64,000 bases of DNA, from NCBI RefSeq assembly GCF_021206925.1, contig NZ_JAJPRF010000002.1, positions 1 to 64,000 of the forward strand. The letters run 5' to 3'. The notes under the pieces are model-generated. The model was given only the letters and a program-made list of their open reading frames with translations, ran no database searches and was not told the DNA's origin. The translations under genes were made by a program, and so were the position numbers. The stretch is from Rhodoflexus caldus (GTDB lineage: Bacteria > Bacteroidota > Bacteroidia > Cytophagales > Thermoflexibacteraceae). Shown piece by piece: positions 55,201 through 63,360 of the stretch (its first letter is position 1; each line of letters starts with the position of its first letter).

Positions 55201-57014
55201 GCATCCGACTGACAATAACCGATGACAAAGGTTGTCAGGCAGTATTTACTAAAACCGTCAAAGTTGTTCGTTTGGCCAAAGGAAATCGTCCTCAGGTACC
55301 GTTTATTCTCTATGCCTGTGAAAACAGCCCGCTATTGATAGCGCCTTCTACGCTGAATGCGCGCAATTTCAATTTTTATCACGACAGCCTTTCGGCAAGG
55401 CCTGCCGCTACGGGCAGAAGTTACCTGCTGACCAACAATGCGGTGCGTAAAGTATTGATAACCAGCATAGATTCTGCCTTAGAGAGCCTCCCTGCCGAAG
55501 TTGAAATCAGTCGCATCCGTTTGCGGGCTAATTTTGACTATGCGCCGCGTTTTGATACCGTGATTTACGACCGTGTTACTTTTACCGACCGCAGCGTGAG
55601 CGACGTTCCGATTACGCGATGGGAGTGGGACTTTGGCGATGGTTCGCCCAAAGTTACCGACCGTAGCCCCTCATACATGTACAATCGGCAGGGGGTGTTC
55701 ACGGTAAAACTGGTAGTTACGAACGCTTTCGGTTGCAAGGATAGCACCGAGCGAACGTTTCGGGTAGGTCGCAAAGCCCCCGTTCCTACGGTGAGAGATG
55801 TGGAAGTTTGCAAAGGGGATTCTGTAACCATCAGACCGTCAGGCGGTTCGAGATTTAATTTTTATTTGAATCTGTCCGATACCCGACCGGTTCATACAGG
55901 TGCTTTCTACAAATTGTTAGCCGACCGCAACTTACAACTTTGGGTTACTTCGGTTGATTCAATTGTTGAAAGTGATGCACGGCAGTTGCAGATTGTAGCC
56001 ATAGAAGCCATTGCCGACTTTGAAGTACCGGAGGTGGTTGGTTTAGGCCCCGATACGCCGCCTACACTTTTTTATGACCGTAGTTTGGGAGCTACGGAGT
56101 GGCTGTGGGAGTTTGGCGATGGAACAAGTTCTACTGTACAAGACCCTGCCCATCGCTACGCACGCACGGGAGAGTACCGCGTTCGTTTGAGTATCAAGAA
56201 CCGGTTGGGTTGTGTGTCATCCATCGAGAAAAGAATTCGAGTGGTTGGGCAAGGTGCCGTACCTGTGGTAGCGGAGCGCATATTTTGCCCGGATGAAACG
56301 GTGATAATTGCGCCGTCCAATGGTACGAAGTTCCGATTCTATACTACGCCGCCACCCACAGGACAGCATGTGGCAGAAGGTGCTTCTTGGAATTTGGGCA
56401 AATTGACAGCGCCTCAAACCATCTACATTACCAATGCCGACTCTGTACGGGAAAGTTTGCCGCTGACGCTGACCTTGCGAGTAAGCACCCTTCATGCCCG
56501 TTTTTCGGCAACAGGTACAGGAGGCATCGTACTTACTGCGGGTGATACCGTGCGGCTAACGGCAGAAAGCAATGCGGCTGTCTCGTGGATTTGGAATCTG
56601 GGCAATGGCAAAGCGGCGAGCGGACGCGAAGTTAAAACGGTTTACGAGCGTGCGGGTACGTTCAACGTAACCCTAACCGTTCGTGATGAGTACAACTGCG
56701 AACAGACCCTTACTCGTGCCATTACTGTTGAGGGTACGGTTTCCTTGCCGCAAGAACCCGCCATTCATGAGCCCAAAGTTGTTTTATTCCCCAATCCGGC
56801 AAAAACAAAGACTGTCGTCGGTTTTGATTTATCAAAATCGCAATTGGTAACGGTAACGCTTGCTGACCATTTAGGACGCATTGTTTGGGAGGGTAGAGTT
56901 CAAACCCGTAACGGCAGCATTGAAATTCCGATGCAAAACCTTGCTTCGGGCGGTTATTTCGTGTATGTGCAGTGCAGCGAACTGACGCGACACATACGGC
57001 TTATTAAGGAGTAA
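52257..57014 (+). CDS. T9SS-exported S8 peptidase with PKD domains
   Basis: A 1585-residue secreted protease. It starts at TTG 52257, since the signal peptide (MKRLILYLLFLWYCGEGVA) begins there and no ATG lies near. An I9-like prodomain (25-118; DRLIVKFKP, VAYAEPIPLHY) precedes the S8 domain with an intact triad: Asp171 (IVDSGVRTDHPDL), His225 (NFHGTAVAG), Ser385 (LSGSSFAAPFVAG), oxyanion Asn318 (AAAGNWS). After a beta region, Ig-like segments alternate with four PKD domains (near 950, 1115, 1280 and 1430; WEWDFGDGSPKVTDRSPSYM, WLWEFGDGTSSTVQDPAHRY). The last 80 residues are a type A T9SS sorting domain (VLFPNPAKTKTVVGFDLSKS to HIRLIKE). It is a single gene that converges with proB, 3 bases apart. 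Confidence 0.92.
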   Translation: MKRLILYLLFLWYCGEGVARQLQTLSEASALFAQDRLIVKFKPSASFSFAQPLPPAVSAKLGIQSVRQIHPAANRMTFGNYEVAYLYEVHLKAGVSAEKALPLLQAEPQVAYAEPIPLHYETFGNESFTPNDPFFNEVLFPGRMYGYRLARVFEAWEISKGDTSTVIAIVDSGVRTDHPDLRRNFYYNNRERFGRPGIDDDRNGFVDDSLGVDFAENTNIYNNFHGTAVAGVAAAVPDNNTGFAGVGYNCRIMPLKVTRVGSLNPVGLYQAILYAAENGAKIINISIGQATTFLRWEQDIINYITHQKDVLVVAAAGNWSVAGGAEVSFYPAAYENVLAVAASDRQDRRASNGIFGNHVALMAPGVDIWSTFTGPDYTSSLSGSSFAAPFVAGAAGLIRSKFPRLKAVQVAALLRVTADDVYALPENAPFINKLGRGRLNVLRALQNEATAAAIVANRIECSARGVIGQVANDDTAQISAVFRNMLRPLVNARVTLTTSSRYARVLQGSFTIGQLSTLDSVSNRQQPFSVYIAPDTPPGEVIHFRLNYTDGDYSDWQMFAITTSTSPMTFNFNRISLSAAANGRIGMTDSQYLSGIGLRFDNRRILAEMGLMVGLSPTVVSNSVYISPGQRSSDFTPIKHPRILERGLQQTVAYASFTDAINNFNRLNINVEQTISGRINTPHQQYIIVHYDITNNSTARFDSLRVGIYADWDIDDLNNSAGWDAANGFGYVYKNGGLWAGIKSMSEVNGYYAIDKEAGVANQFNFADGFSIAEKFTSLSTGVVRAQAGMHRAEGADVAHVVTAIISRLEAGEKRRVSFVIAVGSSLNDLQNAVNQGALQVNPATARSQPPIMPDYLCGGDTVRFVPGNGSRFRFYTPDNLQTPIREGAYLPLTMGDEGKTFFVSGYDQPIESALVPYTVKIHSAVARFRSIDSLNIADSNKLYLFDESINAIAWHWEFGGGLPVQTVKNPMVQIQNPGDYRIRLTITDDKGCQAVFTKTVKVVRLAKGNRPQVPFILYACENSPLLIAPSTLNARNFNFYHDSLSARPAATGRSYLLTNNAVRKVLITSIDSALESLPAEVEISRIRLRANFDYAPRFDTVIYDRVTFTDRSVSDVPITRWEWDFGDGSPKVTDRSPSYMYNRQGVFTVKLVVTNAFGCKDSTERTFRVGRKAPVPTVRDVEVCKGDSVTIRPSGGSRFNFYLNLSDTRPVHTGAFYKLLADRNLQLWVTSVDSIVESDARQLQIVAIEAIADFEVPEVVGLGPDTPPTLFYDRSLGATEWLWEFGDGTSSTVQDPAHRYARTGEYRVRLSIKNRLGCVSSIEKRIRVVGQGAVPVVAERIFCPDETVIIAPSNGTKFRFYTTPPPTGQHVAEGASWNLGKLTAPQTIYITNADSVRESLPLTLTLRVSTLHARFSATGTGGIVLTAGDTVRLTAESNAAVSWIWNLGNGKAASGREVKTVYERAGTFNVTLTVRDEYNCEQTLTRAITVEGTVSLPQEPAIHEPKVVLFPNPAKTKTVVGFDLSKSQLVTVTLADHLGRIVWEGRVQTRNGSIEIPMQNLASGGYFVYVQCSELTRHIRLIKE

Positions 57015-57017
57015 GCC

Positions 57018-58088
57018 TTACTCAATAAACAGGTAATCGTAGTGGATGAAGGGCTTTTGTCCTGTTTTGCCTATGCGTTCTTGTAATTTATCTGCGCCGT
57101 ATTGAGCAATTCCTATTCCGATGAGCTGATTTTCAGGATTGTAAATTTGTACCAAATCTCCTTTTTGAAAATCTCCTGTGATGTGCGTAATGCCAACAGG
57201 TAACAAGCTGGCAGCGCGGTCTGAACTGACGGCTTCTACGGCTCCCTGATTGAGAAATACCTTACCTTTGGCAAAATCGCGGCTGTGGGCAATGCGTTTC
57301 TTGATGTTCGAGGCCTTTCGCAGCGGCTTGAAATAAGTGCCTGTCTGTTTGTTTTCTAACAATAAATCGGTGAGGATGTGCTGTCGCTTGCCGTTGATAA
57401 TACGAACACCAATACCCAACTGTGCCACCTTTCGCGACATGTTGCTTTTGGTGAGCATCCCGCCGCGTCCGAAACCTGATTTTTCGGTGCTGATATAGCG
57501 GGTTAGGTTCATTTCAGGCGTTATTTCGCTGATTAAATGGCTGTCCGGATGCTGTGGGTGTCCCGTGTAAATACCGTCTACATTGCTGAGAATCAATAGC
57601 GTGTCCGCATCCATCATGGAAGCAACCAGCCCTGCCAGTTCGTCATTGTCGGTAAACATAAGTTCTGTTATCGAAACTACGTCGTTTTCATTGATAATGG
57701 GTATGATTTGATGTTGCAGCAACCCCGTGAAGCAATTGCGGATATTGAGATAATGATTGCGGTCGCGGAAATCGTCTTTGGTTACAAGCACCTGTGCAAC
57801 GGTGATGCCTTTCTCTTCAAACAAGCGATTGTAGAGTTGCAGGAGTTGAATTTGTCCGACTGCTGCCAAAACCTGCCGCCTTGTAACTTGGTCAATATCG
57901 GAGGCCAGATGCACGCGCCCGCGGGCGGAGGCAACCGCACCGGAGGAAACGAGCAGTACTTCTATGCCCTTATTGCGCAGGGCTGCAATTTGCTCCACCA
58001 AGTGGGCGATATGTACTTCATCAGGCTTGCCTTCGGGAGTAGCCAGCACATTAGAACCAATTTTGATGACGACTCTGGAGTAGCTCAT
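57018..58088 (-). CDS. proB: Glutamate 5-kinase with PUA domain
   Basis: A 356-residue enzyme that phosphorylates glutamate to gamma-glutamyl phosphate, the first step of proline synthesis. The N-terminal amino-acid-kinase domain has RVVIKIGSNVLATPEGKPDE, VLLVSSGAVASARGRVHLAS, PIINENDVVSITELMFTDND, LLILSNVDGIYTGHPQHPDS and GRGGMLTKSNMSRKVAQLGI. The C-terminal PUA domain (about 270-345; KGKVFLNQGAVEAVSSDRAA, SLLPVGITHITGDFQKGDLV) is the usual RNA-fold attachment. proA is not adjacent. The -7 box TACTTTTG (58104-58097) ends 8 bases before the ATG, so the leader is very short. ssrA lies upstream on the same strand. Confidence 0.94.
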   Translation of the reverse strand: MSYSRVVIKIGSNVLATPEGKPDEVHIAHLVEQIAALRNKGIEVLLVSSGAVASARGRVHLASDIDQVTRRQVLAAVGQIQLLQLYNRLFEEKGITVAQVLVTKDDFRDRNHYLNIRNCFTGLLQHQIIPIINENDVVSITELMFTDNDELAGLVASMMDADTLLILSNVDGIYTGHPQHPDSHLISEITPEMNLTRYISTEKSGFGRGGMLTKSNMSRKVAQLGIGVRIINGKRQHILTDLLLENKQTGTYFKPLRKASNIKKRIAHSRDFAKGKVFLNQGAVEAVSSDRAASLLPVGITHITGDFQKGDLVQIYNPENQLIGIGIAQYGADKLQERIGKTGQKPFIHYDYLFIE

Positions 58089-58096
58089 GCGATGGT

Positions 58097-58126
58097 CAAA
58101 AGTATTTCAGTTAAGCAGGCAGCAAA
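58097..58126 (-). promoter_or_regulatory. Promoter of proB
   Basis: The minus strand has TTTG (58126-58123), an 18-base spacer and TACTTTTG (58104-58097). Transcription would start about 4 bases before the ATG at 58088. Confidence 0.5.
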
Positions 58127-58230
58127 ATAAAGCGGCATTTCGGAATTCCGGTTTCAAAAAAATCGTTGAAAAACCGCGTCTCATCTGCGTATGTGTGTAA
58201 TGTGCTTGCAATAGCTCCATTGCTTACAAT

Positions 58231-58268
58231 AAAAAAAGCCTGACAATCAATTTGTTATCAGGCTTTTT
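58231..58268 (-). terminator. Terminator of ssrA
   Basis: On the minus strand AAAAAGCCTGA (58268-58258) pairs with TCAGGCTTTTTTT (58243-58231), directly after the tmRNA 3' end. Confidence 0.85.
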
Positions 58269-58270
58269 AG

Positions 58271-58633
58271 TGGAGTTGGCGGGATTCGAACCCGCGTCCA
58301 GAACACGGCTTTGTCGAGCTTTCTACATGCTTAGTTTCCTTTGGTTGTCGGGAAGGGCCGGGCGGGAAACTCGCCGAAACCCAACCTTAGTTGCTAGAAT
58401 CTCGCTTGCGCTTAACAACATCGCACAAGCCAGCGCTGCATGGTGATGTCCCGATTGGTAGCCGGCAGCACGTGGGCTACCCGGAACACAGGCGCTTAAT
58501 CCTCCGGATTAAGCAGCCAGGGCGTAGTTAGTCTCGCCAGTTATCTTTTCGGCAGGTTTTATTTACGGGAAATACCTCCAACTCCCGACATGCTTACTCG
58601 CAAACACTCATGCTGTCAAAACCAGTCAACCCC
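58271..58633 (-). ncRNA. ssrA: Transfer-messenger RNA (tmRNA)
   Basis: A 363-base tmRNA that rescues stalled ribosomes and tags the incomplete protein. The 5' end GGGGTTG (58633-58627) pairs with CAACTCC (58278-58272; one G-U) to form the acceptor stem, with A at 58271 as discriminator; the CCA is not encoded. The tRNA-like part has the T-arm GCGGGTTCGAATCCCGC. The tag frame (58538-58509) reads GETNYALAA then TAA, the same ending as known Bacteroides tags. The -7 box TATTTTTG (58674-58667), with TTTG 21 bases upstream, predicts a start near 58662, so the 5' end would be trimmed by RNase P. It has a terminator just downstream. Confidence 0.95.
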
Positions 58634-58666
58634 AATAAAAGAATGAACGCTCTGTTTACAAGACCG

Positions 58667-58699
58667 CAAAAATAGTAAAAAAGTTGCATGTGCGGCAAA
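58667..58699 (-). promoter_or_regulatory. Promoter of ssrA
   Basis: The minus strand has TTTG (58699-58696), a 21-base spacer and TATTTTTG (58674-58667), an exact match to the Bacteroidota consensus, about 34 bases before the mature tmRNA. Confidence 0.7.
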
Positions 58700-58702
58700 A
58701 AA

Positions 58703-59479
58703 TTATTGTACAGGCCGTAGGCTGACTACTACTACCGCCGCACCGAAGGTAAGCTGAAACCGCAACAGGTCTTTGCTGATGTCTATAATTTTCCAGACCT
58801 CAATTTCATTGCCGTAATCAAAAATAAGGTCGGTGCCGGTGCTGTTAAAACGCCAAGTGCCTTCCAGCGTCTGCGGGTCGGAGGCTGCGCATTTGGTAGG
58901 CCCTTCGTCGCGGACAAACTTATTGGCTTTGAAAAAAATATTGAAGTTGTCGCGTACACAGGGAGCAATGCCTCCCGGGAAAGGTTGCCCGTTGAGTGTA
59001 ACATCTACAATCCGCCATCGCTTGCCTCCTGCGCCTGCCAGCAATCCGCTGTTATTTTTGCTGATAACCGTAAATTCTGTATTGACATAAAAAGAGCCAA
59101 TAGATTTGACAGTTGTGCGAAATTTTCCCTCCCAGTTGTTGAGGCTGTCGCTTACTGCGTTGATATAATATTCGCCCGCTTCAAGCCCCACAAAACGCAC
59201 CACGCCGTTATCGGCTGTTTGTTTGGGTGGTTTTACGGGGTTGGTTTCATTGAGCCAATCTTCGCGGGTTCGGTAAATGGCAACTTGGGCATTGGGTACG
59301 CCGTCGCCAAAGCCGTTGAGCACATACAACTCCAATACGGCATTGGGTTGCCCTTCACCACAGCCGAACAGCAAAAAAGTAAGTGCCGACAATACGGTAA
59401 ACCCGATAATTTGCAGTATTTGCCTGATAAAATGCAACGGATGACTTACTTGTGTAGTATGGATTTTGAGTTTTGGCAT
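58703..59479 (-). CDS. Lipoprotein with a carboxypeptidase-regulatory-like N-terminal domain
   Basis: A 258-residue lipoprotein. Start ATG 59479 (MPKLKIHTTQVSHPLHFIRQ); ATG 59503 is upstream of the predicted transcription start. The hydrophobic helix ends in a lipobox-like LLFGC, giving an anchored mature protein. An N-terminal beta domain (about 50-115; LYVLNGFGDGVPNAQVAIYR, VVRFVGLEAGEYYINAVS) resembles carboxypeptidase-regulatory-like folds. The C-terminal part (about 135-258; KRWRIVDVTLNGQPFPGGIA, LEGTWRFNSTGTDLIFDYGN) has the W...G-type start of small lipocalin-like domains in Bacteroidota lipoproteins. No function known. Divergent from the giant surface protein. Confidence 0.7.
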   Translation of the reverse strand: MPKLKIHTTQVSHPLHFIRQILQIIGFTVLSALTFLLFGCGEGQPNAVLELYVLNGFGDGVPNAQVAIYRTREDWLNETNPVKPPKQTADNGVVRFVGLEAGEYYINAVSDSLNNWEGKFRTTVKSIGSFYVNTEFTVISKNNSGLLAGAGGKRWRIVDVTLNGQPFPGGIAPCVRDNFNIFFKANKFVRDEGPTKCAASDPQTLEGTWRFNSTGTDLIFDYGNEIEVWKIIDISKDLLRFQLTFGAAVVVVSLRPVQ

Positions 59480-59482
59480 AGG

Positions 59483-59490
59483 CAAAAATA
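59483..59490 (-). promoter_or_regulatory. -7 box abutting the lipoprotein start codon
   Basis: The minus strand reads TATTTTTG (59490-59483), 3 bases before ATG 59479. No good -33 element is visible. Confidence 0.35.
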
Positions 59491-59537
59491 AATGATTTGC
59501 CATTATTCGCTTAATTTAGTAGAAAGATGCTGAATAC

Positions 59538-62500
59538 ATGAAACAAATAAACTTCTATCGCCTTTGCTGCTTGTTTGCACTAACCATTGGTTTGATGGCT
59601 ACCTCAGCATGGGCTACACACATTGTCGGGGGCGAAATTCAGATGACGCATGTCGGAGGCAATTCGTACCGCCTCACGCTGAACGTTTACTTTGATGCAG
59701 TAAACGGCAACCCCGCTGCCATTGACCGTCCTTCGGTGCGTATAGGGGCATTTTCCAAAGCTGCCAATCGGTTGATTCAGGTATTTGAGTTACCGCTGGT
59801 AGAGGAGCGCCCTGTGAACTATACAGTGCCTGCTTGTGCAGTTGGGCAAATTGTAACGCGGCGCATTACGTACATTGCGACGGTAGTGCTTAATCCGAAT
59901 ATTTACACCGAAGAAGCCGGCTATTATCTGAGCTGGGAGCGCTGTTGCCGCAACAATGTGATTGACAACATCATGGCGCCCGGGGCAGCAGGGCAGACGT
60001 TTTACATGGAATTTCCGCCGCTGATTCGCAACGGGGTGCGCTTTATCAACTCATCGCCTAACCTGACGCTGCCTGTCAGCGACTATGCCTGTGCGGGGCA
60101 GCGATTTACTTTTAACTACGGCGCAACCGACCCTGACGGCGACCGCTTGGTGTATGAACTGCGCACCCCTATTAACGGCACGAGCACACAGGCAAATCCT
60201 GCTCCTAACCCTCCCAATCCGGGGCCTTATCCCAATGTGCGATTTGTACCAGGCATAGGAGTAAATAACATGATTCCGGGCAGTCCACCGCTGCAAATAA
60301 GCAATACGGGTGTGCTATCCGTTACATCTCAGGCAGCAGGGCTGTACGTATTTGCCATTGCCATTTCCGAATTCAGAAACGGTGTAAAAATCGGTGAAAC
60401 GGTGCGGGAGTATCAGTTGTACGTGTTGAATTGCCCCCGCAGTCGTCCGCCGGTAGCAGAGGTGGACAATCCGAACCGCCCGGGTACTTTTCTGACCGCC
60501 CGCGACACTATTCGCTTCAGGGCAGATGATACCAACCGATGCGGCACTTTGGTACTTTCCGACCAAGACCCTAATACCGTCCTTACTGTCAGTGCAGTAC
60601 CTGTTAATTTTACCGACGCCGCCGGTTTTACCTTCCCCGGGCGCGTAACGTTACCCAACGGCGGAACGGTTCGGCAGCAGTTTTGCGTGCCGGAATGTCC
60701 GCAGCGTTTTGATGGCAATGGCAGGCCGTTGCCTTATACTTTTGACTTGATTGTAACCGATAACAGTTGTCCCTTGCCGCAGTCGGACACCGTGCGGGTG
60801 AATGTGTTGGTAGAAGTTGCGCCCAATACACCGCCTCAGTTAGTGGCAGATATTGCCCGCTACGATAGCGTGCGGAGGGAATACACCGTTGAGTTGGAAA
60901 TAGGGCAAAGCCTGAGTTTCAACCTGACGGCAACCGACCGTGAAAATAACACCCTGCGCCAACTGATGGAAGGCATCGGTTTTAATCCTGCTGCCCTTGG
61001 CATGACATTGAACGGCGCATTGAGCGGAACACCGCCGTTGCGAAATACTTTTCAATGGACACCCCGATGCGATTTGCTCGCACCCAATGAGGCGCAGCGC
61101 GAGTATGTCCTTCGCTTTACTACAACCGACCAGCCGCGTTGTCAGTCGCCGCGGAGTGTACAGACTACTGTTCGTATCATTCTGAAAAACAAGCAGATAC
61201 CTAATCAAAAACCGGTGCCAACCATTGGCAGTCTGCGCTTTGACCCTGTAACGCGGGTGTTTTATGATACTGCATTTGTTGGCAGCCCGATTAGCTTCCC
61301 TGTCAGGGGAACGGATGCCGACCGCGACAGCATTCGCCTGAGTGCCCGCGGGATAGGTTTTGATATGGCAGCCGTGCGTGCCCAATTCCCTACACTGGCA
61401 GGTTTGCCGCCTTTAAACGGTACTTTCCAATGGACACCGCCTTGTGATGCGGTAGGAGATTTGCCGCCGGGCAGTAGTCGCGCCTTTGATTTTGAGTTCC
61501 GTGTTCAGGACTTTCAGATATGCCCGCCTGCTACTTCCGATTCGGTGGTGCGGGTGCGGTTGTTTGTAAAAACCCGTCCGAATTTGCGCCCTGCGGTGCG
61601 TCCGAATTTACCTTTTGATGCCCGCACACGCACTTATTTTGACTCTGTCGTTGTAGGTCGTGCATTTAATTTCACGGTACAGGGAACAGATAATGAACGC
61701 GATAGCGTACTCTTGCGTTTACAGGGGATTAACCTCAATCCGCAGGCATTGGGCATGGTATTCCCCGATGTGCGCGGCAGAGCACCTGTTACAGGCAACT
61801 TCCGCTGGCCTACCAACTGTTCGCTGTTGGCCGACAGTACCCGTGCACAAGATTTCTTTATAAACTTTCTCATCAACGATTTTGACGAATGTGGCCGTCC
61901 TAAATTTGATACGGCACGTGTGCGGTTGCGCATTTTGCCCAATACTACACCTAACAGACGACCTGTGGCCGCTGCTGAATTACCGCTTCGGGCAGGATTT
62001 GCTAAATTCTACGTTGATACGGTAGAACTTGGAAGACCCTACACGGCCAATATTTTAGCCGATGATGCCGACCGCGACAGCCTGTTGCTTCGCGCTTTGC
62101 CGCGAGGTTTTAATTTGGCAGATGTGGGAATGCGATTCGCCGACCATAGCGGAAGACCTGTATTGCGGTCAGCGCTCACATGGAATCCGGACTGCAGCCT
62201 GTTGCCCGATTTGGCAAGAGGCGTATTCAGCCGAACTTTTGAAATTGACTTCCTTGCGAGAGATTTCAGAGATTGCCAGCCTTTTGCTGTTGATACCATT
62301 CGTGTGCGTTTGGTGCTGCTGTACCGACAGCAAAACAACCGCGCCCCCGTCATTACGCCAACCGATTTGACACAGACTGCCGCAAAAAGCTATTTCCGCG
62401 AAATCCGTGCAGGCGAGCAGGTGCGTCTTACTTTCCGTGCTACCGATGCCGACAACGATACAATTACGCTCACAGGTACGCCCGTTGGCTTTACTTTGGC

Positions 62501-63338
62501 TGAAACGGGCATGTCGCTTACGCCAAACCCTATCACAGGGCGAGGAACCGTGCAAAGCAATTTTGCGTGGCAACCGCTGTGCAGCCTGCTGACCAACAAC
62601 CAGCCGAGAGAGTTTCAACTGACTTTCATAGCTTCCGACCGTAGGCTTTGCAACTTGAACCGTGCCGATACCATTCGCATTACGCTGCGCCTGCTGCCTG
62701 TGCCGAATCCTAATCCGCCGGTAATTGGTGCGAGTTTAACGCAAGTGCCGCAAACCCGCCGATATCTCATCAATATTCAGCCCGGGCAGCCCATCGCATT
62801 TACCGTTCGCGGTGATGATGCCGACCGCGATGTTATCACCGTTTCTGCTGAATCTCAGGGATTTGCACTAACCGATTTTGGTATGAGTTTTCAAAACAGG
62901 GAGGGCATCGCACCATTGGAAGTACCGTTTACGTGGCTTCCCGATTGCAATATGCTCAATCGCCGCCGCGAGTTTGACATCCGCTTTGCAGTGCGCGACA
63001 AAAGCGACTGCGGTTTGAGCCGAACCGATACGATTCTGGTGCAAATGCGATACACGGCCGAGTTTGACCTGCGCAATTTTCAGCCTGCCAACGTATTCAC
63101 GCCAAACGGAGACGGCATTAACGATACGTTCCGAATTCCGAACTGGCCGCCTGAAAATTGTCAAAATGAGTTTCTGAAAATTGAAATTTATAATCGCTGG
63201 GGTAGGTTGGTTTTTCAAAGCAACCAAAAAGATTTTGAATGGGACGGCAAGGGATTTCCCTCAGGGGTTTATTACTACACCATTTTCTTTACCAACGGCA
63301 ATTTCAAGGGTACAGTAACCAAGGTTGATGAAATGTAG
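59538..63338 (+). CDS. Giant T9SS surface protein with six Cys-paired repeats and type B sorting domain
   Basis: A 1266-residue exported protein with signal MKQINFYRLCCLFALTIGLM (cut near SAWAT). Residues 30-290 form an N-terminal adhesin-like region (HIVGGEIQMTHVGGNSYRLT, YYLSWERCCRNNVIDNIMAP). From about 427 to 1170 there are six tandem repeats of about 120 residues. Each carries GxDxDRDxxxL-like and F.W.PxC.LL motifs, then REF...F...D...C....DT, so each has two conserved Cys. The last 95 residues are the gliding-motility-associated (CHU_C, type B) sorting domain: NVFTPNGDGINDTFRIPNWP, NRWGRLVFQSNQKDFEWDGK and GVYYYTIFFTNGNFKGTVTK. It is probably a cell-surface adhesin or gliding component. 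It is followed 22 bases later by the GH3-like gene. Confidence 0.88.
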   Translation: MKQINFYRLCCLFALTIGLMATSAWATHIVGGEIQMTHVGGNSYRLTLNVYFDAVNGNPAAIDRPSVRIGAFSKAANRLIQVFELPLVEERPVNYTVPACAVGQIVTRRITYIATVVLNPNIYTEEAGYYLSWERCCRNNVIDNIMAPGAAGQTFYMEFPPLIRNGVRFINSSPNLTLPVSDYACAGQRFTFNYGATDPDGDRLVYELRTPINGTSTQANPAPNPPNPGPYPNVRFVPGIGVNNMIPGSPPLQISNTGVLSVTSQAAGLYVFAIAISEFRNGVKIGETVREYQLYVLNCPRSRPPVAEVDNPNRPGTFLTARDTIRFRADDTNRCGTLVLSDQDPNTVLTVSAVPVNFTDAAGFTFPGRVTLPNGGTVRQQFCVPECPQRFDGNGRPLPYTFDLIVTDNSCPLPQSDTVRVNVLVEVAPNTPPQLVADIARYDSVRREYTVELEIGQSLSFNLTATDRENNTLRQLMEGIGFNPAALGMTLNGALSGTPPLRNTFQWTPRCDLLAPNEAQREYVLRFTTTDQPRCQSPRSVQTTVRIILKNKQIPNQKPVPTIGSLRFDPVTRVFYDTAFVGSPISFPVRGTDADRDSIRLSARGIGFDMAAVRAQFPTLAGLPPLNGTFQWTPPCDAVGDLPPGSSRAFDFEFRVQDFQICPPATSDSVVRVRLFVKTRPNLRPAVRPNLPFDARTRTYFDSVVVGRAFNFTVQGTDNERDSVLLRLQGINLNPQALGMVFPDVRGRAPVTGNFRWPTNCSLLADSTRAQDFFINFLINDFDECGRPKFDTARVRLRILPNTTPNRRPVAAAELPLRAGFAKFYVDTVELGRPYTANILADDADRDSLLLRALPRGFNLADVGMRFADHSGRPVLRSALTWNPDCSLLPDLARGVFSRTFEIDFLARDFRDCQPFAVDTIRVRLVLLYRQQNNRAPVITPTDLTQTAAKSYFREIRAGEQVRLTFRATDADNDTITLTGTPVGFTLAETGMSLTPNPITGRGTVQSNFAWQPLCSLLTNNQPREFQLTFIASDRRLCNLNRADTIRITLRLLPVPNPNPPVIGASLTQVPQTRRYLINIQPGQPIAFTVRGDDADRDVITVSAESQGFALTDFGMSFQNREGIAPLEVPFTWLPDCNMLNRRREFDIRFAVRDKSDCGLSRTDTILVQMRYTAEFDLRNFQPANVFTPNGDGINDTFRIPNWPPENCQNEFLKIEIYNRWGRLVFQSNQKDFEWDGKGFPSGVYYYTIFFTNGNFKGTVTKVDEM

Positions 63339-63357
63339 CCCTGTCTCACTATTTTTG
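63325..63357 (+). promoter_or_regulatory. Promoter abutting the start of the GH3-like gene
   Basis: TTG (63325-63327), a 22-base spacer, then TATTTTTG (63350-63357), 3 bases before ATG 63361. Transcription would begin at or just after the start codon, giving a leaderless mRNA. Confidence 0.45.
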
Positions 63358-63360
63358 CTT

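Noticed and set aside
58271-58330. A tRNA gene suggested by the T-arm-like GGTTCGAATCCCGC
   Set aside because: No cloverleaf can be built around it; it is the 3' tRNA-like part of the tmRNA.
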